Below, one piece after another: positions 1 to 10,600 of a stretch of 51,397 bases of DNA (position 1 is its first letter; every line of letters begins with the position of its first letter). Under the pieces are notes generated by a model that saw only the letters and a list, made by a program, of their open reading frames with translations, did not search any database and was not told where the DNA came from. The DNA lies in contig JAULBX010026175.1 of assembly GCA_032358255.1 (NCBI GenBank), positions 1 through 51,397 of the forward strand, given 5' to 3'. Position numbers and translations under genes: made by a program. Source of the stretch: Heterotrichella gracilis. Taxonomy: Eukaryota > Sar > Xanthophyceae > Tribonematales > Xanthonemataceae.

Positions 1-196
1 GGTGGTGGGGGGTGGGGGGGGGGGGGACATGGTGGCTTGGGGGCATAGTGTGTGCATGTGGACGATGTCTTGCTTTGTTTTTGTTGCTAGCAGAATGGCA
101 GGCCCATAAGGATTTATAATAACAACGCATTCTGAGCCCACCCACATTCGCTCCGCGTACCACCCCCCACCCATCCCCCACCCTCCACTCCTGCAG

Positions 197-2296
197 GTCC
201 CCTGCGCAATTATGCTGATGCATCTCCCTGGCACCACCACCACCACCCGCCACTCCTCCCTCCCCACCACACCCACCACCGCCTTTTTCACCTGGCTGAT
301 CATCTGGGCAACGATCCTACTGGCGGGATCAGATTGGATCGTGAGGGGCTTAGCTGGCCAGGGTTGTGGGTTGGTGCTCCAGCAGGCCCTGGGATGGGTG
401 ATGGGAATTTTGGGGAGTGGAAAAATCCCAGCTGCGGGCGAAGTGCGGAGCTGGGGACAGAGCTGCTATGGCGCAATGCTGACGGTGGGTGTCACATGGG
501 GGCAAGGGGTGGTGGGTGGTGGTGGGTTGGGCGGGGACAAGAGGGTAGTGGAAGGTGGGCTCAGCCCAACCTTATGCTGAAACAATGATGTTGTTAAACA
601 GCTCAAGATGCTGTGCATGCTACTGTATAATTGCTGATTGCCTCTCACAAGGCTCCCTGCTTGCCACTCCAGCATAACTCATGATATTCTCCCTTCCTAA
701 CACTGATACCACTATTGTTGGTTGGTTACTTAACATGCATTCCAGCAACACAGCCAGGTTAGCAGTTAGTCTTGCACATGCGGCGCCAACAAATTAGCAT
801 CATGCGATTCATCCTCAAATGCCAATGTATGATTCTTTTTTGGATGCTAATGCATTCCACTGCCCTGCAGGTGCAAAATTTGACCCCCAACGCAGGCCTC
901 TACTGGTACTTTTTCACAGAAATCTTCCCTGCCGAGCGCAACATTTTCCTGGCAATTTTTCACTCCCTGTGGCTCCTTCCCATAATCCCCCTTGCTTTCC
1001 TCCTACGAGCTCGCCCCCTGATGCTGTTTTCTTCCCTGGCGATGGTCATCTGCCTGCTGAAACCCTACCCAACCCTAGGGGACGCGGCGCATGTGATGGT
1101 GCGCAATTCCCTAAAACCTATGACACTCATGCACCCCTGCTTCCCTACACACAAAATCACTCCCGTTGCCAACCCTCTCCTATTCTCATCACTGCCTTCA
1201 AACCTCTTTGCGTACTTATGTATACTGCACTTCCACCCCTGTTGAAGCCCTTCATACCACTCCCCTGTGTGGCATACTTCCCTGCATACTTCCTTCCTCT
1301 CTCCTTGCACCCCCAACCACTTCCCTAGACCGCATTCCCCTGCTCACACTGCATTCACCCCCTTTGGGCACCATCCAAGCCACTCACACACAGAAATACA
1401 CCCCCAACCCACCCTCCCTCAATGCCAGGCCCTACTTCCACTCTATGCCTGGTCACACTGGCCAGAGCTATCTCATCCCAAAGAAGGAAGTGCAATACTG
1501 ACCATTACAGGGGTTCAAGCCTTTGTAACCATTTCCCCATACCCATTAACCCCCTCTCCTCATATCTCCAATTATGCGTGCGCTCCCTACATCCACTTTC
1601 CCCCTCGTTCCAATTGCAAGCCCTCCAAGCCCCAATTCACCCCCTTCCTCTGCACCAGGCCCTGCTCCCCCTGTGCGCCTGGCCAGAGCTGTCTCGCCTC
1701 AAGGGAGGGAGTGTCATCGCTGTAACGGGGGTGGCAGCAGCCGCCCTGCAGTCTGTCATGTGGTACATGTGGGCGCATGTGGGGACGGGGAACGCAAACT
1801 GGTACTTTGCGGCTGCACTCATCTGGGGCGCGTGGCAGGTGGGTGGCGGCAGTTAGGGTTTCTTCCATGCATGGCAGCAGTCATGTGGACCCTAGTGAAA
1901 GTGCTAGTAAGAAGGCATTGTTCCCTAGCGGGAAGACCATGCTATAACAGTGGTGGTGCATGCCTTGACCCTGCAGTCTATCGCGTGGTACATGTGGGCT
2001 AATGTGGGATGTGAGTGCACACCACACTGGTGCTTTGCTGCCGACATTGTCTGGGGCAGGTGGTTAGGTGTTGTCTGGGCACGAGGCAGCTGGTGAGGGT
2101 TTTGTCTGTGGCAATAGCCCTTTCACCGGGTTTCTAAATAGAAGTGTAGCTGAGTTACTTGAAGGGACAGGGGAAATGAACACTGTGTTTGCTCCCCTTG
2201 CAGGTTGTGCTACTGCTGCGGCTGCTGCGCACAGCGTGTGAGTCTGGCGGGATTTTGCAGGCAGGGGGGGATGCTGGCAAACTGAAGGGGGAGTAA
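197..2296 (+). CDS. PIGU: PIG-U, GPI transamidase subunit (3' part, 5' end outside the window)
   Basis: PIG-U is a polytopic ER membrane subunit of the GPI transamidase that attaches GPI anchors to proteins. Exons, all in phase 0: 197-340 (probable), 871-1098, 1659-1838, 2204-2296 ending in TAA. The second exon carries the family signature LTPNAGLYWYFFTEIF followed by hydrophobic spans and KPYPTLGDAAHVM. The third continues ALLPLCAWPELSRLKGG and then WYMWAHVGTGNANWYFA, the expected C-terminal membrane segment. The last begins VVLLLRLLRTA. Joining 1098 to 1659 gives HVM-ALLPL, where the family has a matching YM-A(F/L)(F/L)P stretch. Upstream exon 197-340 encodes a membrane span (FFTWLIIWATILLAGSDWI); it is less certain because the short luminal segment normally before LTPN seems missing. 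Introns 2 and 3 contain decayed copies of exon 3. The beginning of the gene lies left of the window. The identity is firm; exact borders rest on consensus only. Confidence 0.85.
1427..1505 (+). repeat. Decayed upstream copy of PIG-U exon 3 (first half)
   Basis: After a CCAG acceptor-like site the reading is ALLPLYAW...WPELSHPKEGSAI, parallel to ALLPLCAWPELSRLKGGSVI of the real exon at 1659. It lacks the GTGNANWYFA half and a good donor, so it is probably a decoy exon produced by local duplication of the exon's acceptor side. Confidence 0.7.
1972..2062 (+). repeat. Decayed downstream copy of PIG-U exon 3 (second half)
   Basis: Reads SIAWYMWANVG...HWCFAADIVWGR with the donor region following, parallel to SVMWYMWAHVGTGNANWYFAAALIWGAW at 1757-1838. 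It is a degenerate copy of the exon's donor side lying in the next intron. Confidence 0.7.
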
Positions 2297-3378
2297 GCCA
2301 GGGATGTTGTTGATGGAATCACACCAAAAGTCAAAAACAAGTCGTCACCGCTGTTGCCAATAGTGTTTTGAGACACCCTGGGGCACAGCATTTAGTATGG
2401 AATAATCCGTTGCGGCATCCCCGGGGGTCCGACCGCATGCATTTTTCATTGCAATGGCCAAATTCCTGCCAGGTGATGGAACTACACATGGACCTAAGGT
2501 ACTAGGCCACCGCTACTAATAGCATGCAACAATACCACATGGCCTATCAGTGTCCATCATGTCAATATTGGCATGGGCCATGCAGGATTCAACAAGTGCA
2601 ACTACAGTGAGTAAAAAATACCAACAGTGTCCACCAAGGGGGTGGCAACAGTTAAAACTTTATTACTGATGCACCATGATCACCCACCACAGGATAGCTT
2701 CTACTGTATTGTACCAACAGTGTTTCATGTGCACAGCATCACCACCGGGGTGGCTACTGCCAGCGACTGCAAATTGCATTGAATGTCGCAATTGTTTCAT
2801 GAAAGTCAACAGCATTAATGCATTCAACAATGATTCACTGACAACAATGAGTTGGCAACAGAACATTCGACTGGCAGCAGCTGCTGCCTAGGCAAACAGC
2901 CGCCGAGCGATCATGGGCGCAGCTGCAAAGTTGAAAGCTACTATAAATATGTCTGCAACAAAGCTCGTTGCTACATGTTGTCACATGCCACAAAACGGCG
3001 GGAAGCTTCACCCGTACAAAGAAACTGTCATTTCTAGGAACTCCTGGGACCCCCAAGTGTGGTAGTATCAGAACCCTGCCCCACTCCCCCTCATTCCAGC
3101 TGACCCTTTCCTTGCCATGCAAATGACCAGCCCCAATTCCAGCACCCTTCTTGAAGCCCCACCACGGGTCAGGAAAACAGCACAAGGTGTGGTTGCCGCA
3201 AGAGGAGTCTCCCACATGTGTGCTGGCGGTCCACATTGTGTCACAAAAAATAGCGATCTGGAGTTGTATCCCCCCCTCACTCCGGGCGCCCCTTGCCATG
3301 CGTGTGAGTGTGCGCTGCTAACCAAAGGAGGGAGGCATTCTCTGTCTTGAAACCCGCACCTACGGGTTGCAACCGCTC
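2297..3378. other. Convergent intergenic region between PIG-U and the next gene
   Basis: This is the space between two convergent 3' ends. No gene is seen. From about 3085 onward it holds two degraded copies of the last exon of the minus-strand gene (listed separately); the rest is AT-moderate sequence without recognisable structure. Confidence 0.6.
3085..3320 (-). repeat. Two degraded copies of the terminal exon of the 3379-6557 gene
   Basis: The stretch 3278-3312 repeats the TCACTCCGGGCGCCCC...CCATGCG(A/T)GTGA block of 3377-3412. The stretch 3088-3175 repeats the longer order CCATGCRARTGA, CCAGnnCAAGCACC and GCACCACGGG of 3402-3462 with many changes. Both lie just beyond the stop codon. 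Confidence 0.6.
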
Positions 3379-6300
3379 TCACTCCGGGCGCCCCCTCCTC
3401 CCCATGCGAGTGATCAGACCCAGGTCAAGCACCCCATGCTGGCCCCACCCAGCCGCACCACGGGCAACCCCCGGCCTCAGCTGCTCGTACAGCTCGTACC
3501 CCACCTGCGCCATCCAGGTACTATTTTCAGGGGTCACCGTATCACATTAGCTGTCAGGATTCCTTTTTTGTCGTTTTTAACTTACTTATAAAGTGACTAC
3601 TTCAGAGATCAATTGGGGACCAACCAAATCGGCACGGTAACCATATCAGCAGTGCAGGACAGGGCAGACTGCTATTGTAGAAACTTTGCTGGAATGCATG
3701 TAAGCAGGGTCAGCCCGAACCCTAGACCTGATGCTGTCACTGTAAACCCTAGCGCCATCATCGCACCCACCCTGAACCCTACACACCCTAGCACCCCCCC
3801 GCACCTGGCCAATGTGTTCTGGGGGGTAGGCTCCAGCCAGCTGGCGCAGTGCTGAGGTCGCGTCAGGCAGGTGAGCACCAAACGCGCGCTGGAGGTAGGC
3901 TTGCACCTGCGGGTGCATGTGTGTGCTGGTGTGTGGCGGGTGTGGGGAACAATCTAGAGATGGTGGTGGCCCATTGAGCTGAGGTGGCGTCAGGCTGGTG
4001 AGTACCGAATGCGCGCTGCAGGTAGGACTGGACCTGAAAAGTGGGTGGGGTGTGGTGCGGGGAGGGGGAGGGTGGAGGCCCGCAGCCTGCCCCTCCCCCC
4101 ACGGGGTACACTAGGCGTTGCATGGGTTGGGTGCTGCTCTATCGGATTCAGGTGCATTGGATTTGCTTCCATTTGCCCCATGCACCCTGGCCATAAATAA
4201 ACCCTGGTCAAGGGTTTCCACCCACCGTGTCAGGATTGATAGGCCTGGTCCCCTCGAGTGCCCTGACCTCCCCATGTGCCACCTCCACCCCTTGCAGCCT
4301 GTGCCCAAACACCGGGTAGGCATGTGCGCCCATGTGGTCCCGCTCGAGCGCCCTCTCTGCGCGCGCCTGGGGAAACGGGGTTGGAGTAAAGGATGTTTTT
4401 TTATGATTGAGTCAGTTCATGTCAGCGCATGTGGGTATGTCACTGCATGCGTTGGTGGCACTCTAGCAAATATAGGTGTACATCTGTGCACATGTGGTTG
4501 TGCCATTCTGCATCCCAGAACCCCACTTTGGATCCAACCCCTCCATCCCCACCTGCTCATCCCTCCCCGTTTCCTTATCGATCACCCCAATGCTCCTCCC
4601 CTTGGCCTGCGCAAACATGCCGGCTACCGCTTTGCCAAACGTGAGTGCCGATTCCCACGAATACCCCTCCCGCTGCGCCACCGCTGCCACCCACAGGGTC
4701 AGCACGGGAGCTCGGTTGATGTGGATGTGGGTGGTGTAGGGGGTGATTGGGGGCGGCTGTGTGGAGGGGGGGGAGGGGGGTGAGGAGTGAGGCAAAGCTA
4801 GAGGGTGAGGCAGGGGAAGCGTGGATATGTGGGGGGTAAACCCTAAAGTTTGGTAATTGTACATGTTGGCTTGTGTCCGGTTGTGGATTCACTCAATAGG
4901 GTTTAGCACAGGGCTGTCCTACAGTGATCCTCTCTAACCCCCATGCCACCGCTAAAACCCTGCCAAGCCTTAACATGTGCCGCTGCACTAAACCCTAAAA
5001 CAAGCCACAGCGCACGTATACCTGCTGCGTCTGCCCTTGGCACCACTGCTGTCTCAGCCTTGCCATCCTAGTTCAACCACACCAAAACCCTACCAAAACC
5101 CCCACCAATACCCTACCCTGCAATGGGCCCCTCACCTGCTGCGCCTGCGCCTGTCGCAGTCGCCACTGGACCAAACCCTACCAATACCTTACCAAATCCC
5201 TAAACAAAGCCACTGTATCCATATACCTGCTGCGCCTGCGCATGTCGCTGGGGCCACTGGACCAAACCCTACAAAACCCCACCAAAACCCTAAATCCAAA
5301 CCCACTGTACACATATACCTGCTGAACCTGCGCCTGTCGCTGTCGCCACTGCGCCTCAGCCTCGTCAGCCGCCGCTATCATGGCTGAGACCCTACCAAAT
5401 GCTACCAAAACCCTAGACCAAACCACTGTACACGAATATCTGCAGAAACTGCCCTTGTCGCTGGCGCCATTGGACCAACCCTACAAAACCCTAACCTGAA
5501 GCAGGGCCCTCACCTGCTGTGCTTGCGCCTGCCGCTGGCGCCACTGCGCCTCAGCCTCGTCGGCCGCCGCTATCATGGCAGCATCGTCATCGCCCTCTGA
5601 GCCCTCACCAGGGTGGGCGGGGGCATGGTCAGGGGAAGAAACTGCATGATCAGGGAGGGGAGGAAATGGCCAGGGGAGGAGAGTGCATTGGTGACCATTG
5701 TCAGGTTGGTTCAAAATCTGCAGGCACTTCATCATTTATTTCAGTATATATTTTGCATTTCCAGGGATACTACAGCATCACCGCATCAGCCCACTGCTAG
5801 TGTTGGGGTAAGAGATTGTTAGGTGGGAACAGTTGGATGGGAACCACATCTACAAAGAGAAAACGGCCAGGGTGCCAGTGGGACTATACTATCTATACTC
5901 CTACCCGGATACAAACATTCAATTAAAACATGGTTACTGGTAGACCTCCTCTATGGCATTGTGCCCTCCCCTACAACTGCCACGCACCATGGTGAGTGTG
6001 GTCAGCAGGGGATGCTGCATGGTGCGCAGAAGGATCCTGCTCGCTCTTGGGCTGCGTTGAGGGAGTGATGGGAGGTGTGGGAGAGGAGGGCCCCGCCGGG
6101 TCTCCACCGCTGTGGGAGGTGGTGGGTGTTGCTGCGGTTGGAAGCATGTCCTCTATCTTGGCTTGCACCAGGCAGGGGCTGGAGGGGGGTGTAGGGGTGG
6201 GGGCTGCGCAGTGGAGCACGCACAGGTAAGGGTTTTAGGGCTAGGGTTAGGGTTTTAGGGGTGCAGGCACATATGTTTGCGACCTTTCTTTGCCAAGCCA

Positions 6301-6557
6301 CCCAATGCAGACTGCTCCTCGCGCATGTTGATGTGCAGTGACAACCTATTCTGATATAGCATGTTTCGTACAGTACAGGCATGGCCAGTATGTGGGTGGT
6401 GCACCATGCCCCAAGTCACACCTTTTTCCGTCGTTTGCTTTGCTCGGGGTTTTCTCCTTTTGCCACCTGCCTTGGACACCTTCACAGCACGGGGGTGCGC
6501 GGTGCGAGGGCCACCTTCCGCACTCTCGCGCGCCCTGTTCCGTGTGATGGGCGGCAT
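3379..6557 (-). CDS. Conserved protein of unknown function (PVLTLW...ALTFGKAVAG family)
   Basis: Resolved exons in transcription order: 6557-6422 (start MPPITRNRARESAEGG, strongly basic, possible nuclear signal), about 6320-6255 (unsure), about 6205-5988, 5641-5514, 4756-4553, 4366-4226, 3906-3805, 3504-3379 (TGA). Phases agree from 5988 to the stop. The conserved part has three blocks: RAPVLTLWVAAVAQREGYSW followed by ESALTFGKAVAGMFAQAKGR; then YPVFGHRLQGVEVAHGEVRA and PINPDT-VQAYLQRAFG; then GYELYEQLRPGV and GWGQHGVLDLGLI at the C-terminus. From memory these blocks match a small, widespread bacterial/fungal/algal family without an assigned function; the name was not recovered. A low-complexity acidic/Gln linker (DEAEAQWRQRQAQAQQ) precedes the conserved part. 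No catalytic motif is evident. Several exons have decayed copies in the introns. Confidence 0.7.
3960..4033 (-). repeat. Decayed copy of the VQAYLQRAFG exon
   Basis: Starts after a TTTTCAG acceptor and reads VQSYLQRAFGTHQPDATSAQ, almost the same as VQAYLQRAFGAHLPDATSAL in the exon at 3805-3906 about 127 bp away, then diverges. It lacks the ENHIGQ-like end and donor of the real exon, so it is taken as a decoy. Confidence 0.75.
5010..5590 (-). repeat. Six-copy array of an exon 3' edge plus donor and intron
   Basis: The exon end coding AQWRQRQAQAQQ followed by a GT donor (minus strand) recurs with ends at about 5514, 5440, 5319, 5227, 5136 and 5022, spaced 74-121 bp, with CCCTAA-rich intron text between. 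The copies at 5514 and 5319 keep the longest coding part (AMIAAADEAEAQWRQRQAQ); the others keep only the last 10-15 codons and are mutated. Only the 5514 copy is needed for the gene model. Confidence 0.8.
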
Positions 6558-7645
6558 CTAGACCTGCAAGGGCAAACTTGTTCGCCCTAGCTGCTTATCG
6601 TTGAAGGCCAAACTGTTTTGGGGGTATCTAGGAGGTACCCACAGCCATGTGCAATGCTGGAAGGGAGTCATCATGCACAGTGAAGTGTCGATGCTCCACG
6701 TTAAACATCGTCTCCAACATTGCATGTCGGACCTGCATATGCATGCGTCTCGAAACCGAAATCAACGTGCCGTGTTCGCTTGTACTTGAAACATATGTAC
6801 CGTGCCTGGTTCGGAAGTGCTCGTATGAGAATCCTGGAGTGTGGGTGCTATGCATATGCTTGTTTTTACACCGATACCTTGCACTTTCCCGCCAGGATCC
6901 TTCCGCAGAATCAAGCTACCATGTTTCCTGACAAGGTACTTTACACCACAGTTAACTGCAGTTGTCTTCGCACAAAAGCCTTGCTGCAGCAAGTTTGCTG
7001 ATAAGAGGAAGTGAAGCCTGTTGAAAATAGGGCATATGCAGTCGATGGGTAACGAATATTAATGTTTTGTACAGTACTGACTTGCATCCAAAAAAGACAA
7101 TGCACACGCCTAAAAAAGAATGACACAGAAGGCTTATGAAAAGTGATAAAGAAAATATTGAAGAAAGAAACGCCCCACACATGGCTGCACACACAAGCCA
7201 GCAATGTTGAAAACATAAACAGGGCGGGCAGCAACCAATGGCATTGGAACATGTTGAAATGGCATGGGTGACAACAATTAGTACAACATTCACATTTATA
7301 GGTGTTATAACACCTGGCGCAGCCCCAATTGATTCCTAATTAATGCCTGACAATAGAAGGAAAGGACACCATACATATATCACGGATTTTGTAAGCATAT
7401 ATTATACTGCACCAGCCGCTTTTCACGGAAAGATAACATTTGATGATTGCAGTTTGCGTATAACACAGCTATAGCAGCACAGCCACCATAGTATGGCAAA
7501 TTGCAGGCAACCCATTTGGAAATGAACTGCAAAAAGGGCAATATGGCATGGCATGGCATGGAGGAAAATATTGCCGAAGAGAGGGAACGCCGGCAGTGGC
7601 AGGTGCCCTCAACACTGTAAAAAGAAAGAACACCACTTGACAGGG
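6558..7645. other. Intergenic region with no recognised gene
   Basis: This lies between the start of the conserved gene and the 3' end of the GT61 gene, so it should hold the promoter of the former and the terminator of the latter. It is relatively AT-rich from 6940 to 7560. No coding signal, RNA gene or clear repeat was found apart from a short (GGCAT)n run near 7540-7560. Confidence 0.5.
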
Positions 7646-10600
7646 TCATGGTCCCCGACTGTACCGTCCGTCCGTGTTGAAGCTGCCCACCACGCCCACC
7701 GCCTGTTCCATAATGGGCACAAATACCTCCAAATCCACCCGCGTGTTTTGGTGCAGTTCAGGTGGGTTGTCAATAAATGCCGCCACCAGTGTAGCATCAT
7801 ACTCCAGCGTGTCGTAGCTGGTTGTGTCGTTGCTGAAATAGTTGTAATAGTTGCACCTTCGAGCCAGGGCCAGGTTTTGGAAATATGTACCCAGTGCTGG
7901 TGTCCAGTGCGCTCTTTGGGGCCCATCCATGAGGTTCCAGCCGAAGGGGAAGAGTTGCACGCATGAGCCATTGGGGCGCATGAACATGAAGTTGGTCAGC
8001 CCCGCGCCGTGTATGCCAACAAACACATCGGTCTTCTCCACAACCTGAGATTGACCGGGGTGGCAATGATCGAGGTTAGTAAGCACTCATCTTCCTTTGT
8101 TGGTGAAAGGCATAAAAGGCATCACCACATGTACATGGGGTGTTGGCCACAAGGGTACCCTTGCACATTTGTCCTCTTTGTCCTGCACAGTGACCTAAAG
8201 ACGTCGTTAGGTCCCCTCGGTCCCCCAAACCCTGCTCCTCACCTCAATCGTGTGGTACAGGTGGTGCTTGAAAGTCTCCTGGTGGACGCTCACATTGCTC
8301 CGCCTTTTCACCGCAGAAAGGAGCTCGTCCGTGTTGAGGACCTTGCGATAGTTGTTTTGAGCCGCCCATGTGAGGTTGAGACGGCAGTGCGGGTTGTGGT
8401 GACGGACGGTGGGCGCTTGGAGGGGCTTGGCCTGCGCAGGGAAGACACGATCAGGGTCAGGTAAACTGGAAATCCCACATGGAACATTACTGCCCGGCAA
8501 TGGTGTGCGAGACGCCCACGCATGGACCCGCATGGTTTGTTGCCCAATGCCAAATACCCACACCTGCACATGCCAGCCCTTCCATTCAGTGTCTTTGATC
8601 CACCACACAGCAATGATTGTTTAAATTGACCATCATCACTGCCAGACAGGGCCGAGTCATCCGCTTTAAAGCATTATTGCCCGGCATTGGTGTGCGAGGC
8701 AAGGGCGCCCATGTATGAACCCGCATGCTTTGTTGCCCAATGCCAATCACCCACCTGCGCATGCCAATTCCTCCAGGCACTCTCCTTGATCCACCGCACC
8801 GCAACATCCAGGGCCTGTGCCTCCTCCTACAACCTTGTGTGGAACTTCCAGTGCTGGAAGTTAACCAGCTCGCCTGGGCCGAAGATTACCTACAAGCACA
8901 TCGTATAGGGTTTAGGTTTGAAGTGCCCATCATGTAGTTGCCCAAGATTGCCCGGGCCCAAATCTCCAACATTGAACTGTTAATTGGCCAATCCAGCAAA
9001 GTAGTCCAAACTCCACTTGGGACAGCATTCGGAAATCAACAATACCCAGCCACCTTGTGGAAGCATTCCCTCAAAATATATACTGGCCAATATCATGTAT
9101 ATACTGGGCATTATTTTTGTTAAGTACTGGCCCAATATCACCTAGCCGATATACACCTATTGCCATAGCGGGCCATTTGTAAGCCATTTGTCAGCAATAT
9201 ATCCCAGACCTCAGGTCCACACATCACTCCACCACATTTCCTTTGCTGTTTGTATCTCTTGTTGAGACCCCACCTTCTTCAGCAGGCAGCCATCCAAGTC
9301 TTTGGTCAGCTTGCGGATTGACCCGAGATGGTGCTGCAAGTATCCCGAATGTGGCAGGGTCCAAGACTTGGGCTCACACCCAACAAGCCAATAACTACCA
9401 GGGTTCTCAATGAATACCCCACCGGGAGTTAGGCAGGCAGGGTCGCCTGGGCAGGGGGGAAATACGAAGGTAATAAAGATGCTTTTCTTTTACCGTAATG
9501 TAATGTGTGTGTTGGGGGGTAATGCAATGTTGTGCAAGGGTTTCAGGGTCAGGTCGGAACGGTAGCCCAAGGGTAATAAGTTGATAATACTCCTATTATT
9601 ATCTTATTACCCTTGGGAAGCGCTACCCTCCCAAGGCTAGCCTGGGCAGGGGGGGAGATTGGTAATGTAAATTGGTAAAATGTTGCATGCAACGTAATAC
9701 ATCTATTTTGTCTGTCCATGTAAAATGTAATGGAATGCATGGGAGTACTTTGTTGGAGGCACAGGGGGTTTGATATCCCCAACTATGGAAAACCAAGGTC
9801 ATGTGTGCAAAGCTGCACTTCAGCACCTCACAAACCCTGCTCCCCAACGCCACCACTACCACCCCACCCACGCACCCTCGCTACATACATGGAGACGCGT
9901 GATGCCCAGCCATCGCAGCACTTGAAATGTCGGAAGCACCATGTCCAGCATGTAGTGGAACGTGTTCTCTGCGTATTTGCCTGAAAACAGGTAGACCGGC
10001 TTGTGCACCACGCAGCGCGGCTTCCATTTGGAGAGGTTGGTGATGGGTGGGCCATGCTTTGCCGTATGGTTGGTGTTGATATAGGCGAGGACTTCTTGCA
10101 GGGTGTCGTGCCTGCAGGGGTGGGCCCGAGGGAAATGGAATTCCAGCCTGGAGACAGGTAGAATGGTGTCTGCACCACACAGAATGACAACAACCCAGCG
10201 AGGCTGGTGATGTTCAGGGTTTGGCAGCCTTGCGGTGCTGATGCAGGTAGGCAACCTGTTTCAGGGTAGGTGCCTGTGCATGCAGAAATCAATACTATAT
10301 TCCATTTTGGAAATTAAGAAATATAAGAATTTACAGAATTCACAGGATGTTTCAAAATCCTCGGAGGTTATATGGATTTAGAAGTTGCAAATATCTTGTT
10401 ATTCTGATTGAAACTACTGGTACAGCGTCTGCACCGCCGCTGTGTGGTGCAGCGAGTGGTGGCGACCCTGTACCAGTAATTCTCTATTAGAATAATTTCA
10501 GGTATTTTAAACCCTAGATACTCAACCCTAAAACCTAAACTCTGGCATGGGCACGCGTCCTATGGTCCCCTTGTGGGCAAGGGCTTACATAACCATAAAA

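Noticed and set aside
772..1245. A 157-codon plus-strand open frame with its own ATG
   Set aside because: Only 871-1098 is coding, as an internal PIG-U exon after a CAG acceptor. The upstream ATG and the downstream tail are intron.
2835..3382. A 154-codon minus-strand open frame before the conserved gene's stop
   Set aside because: It overlaps degraded copies of the terminal exon and has no family features.
7553..8464. Plus-strand open frames of 130-150 codons
   Set aside because: They are antisense to the GT61 exons containing HGAGLTN and have no recognisable content.
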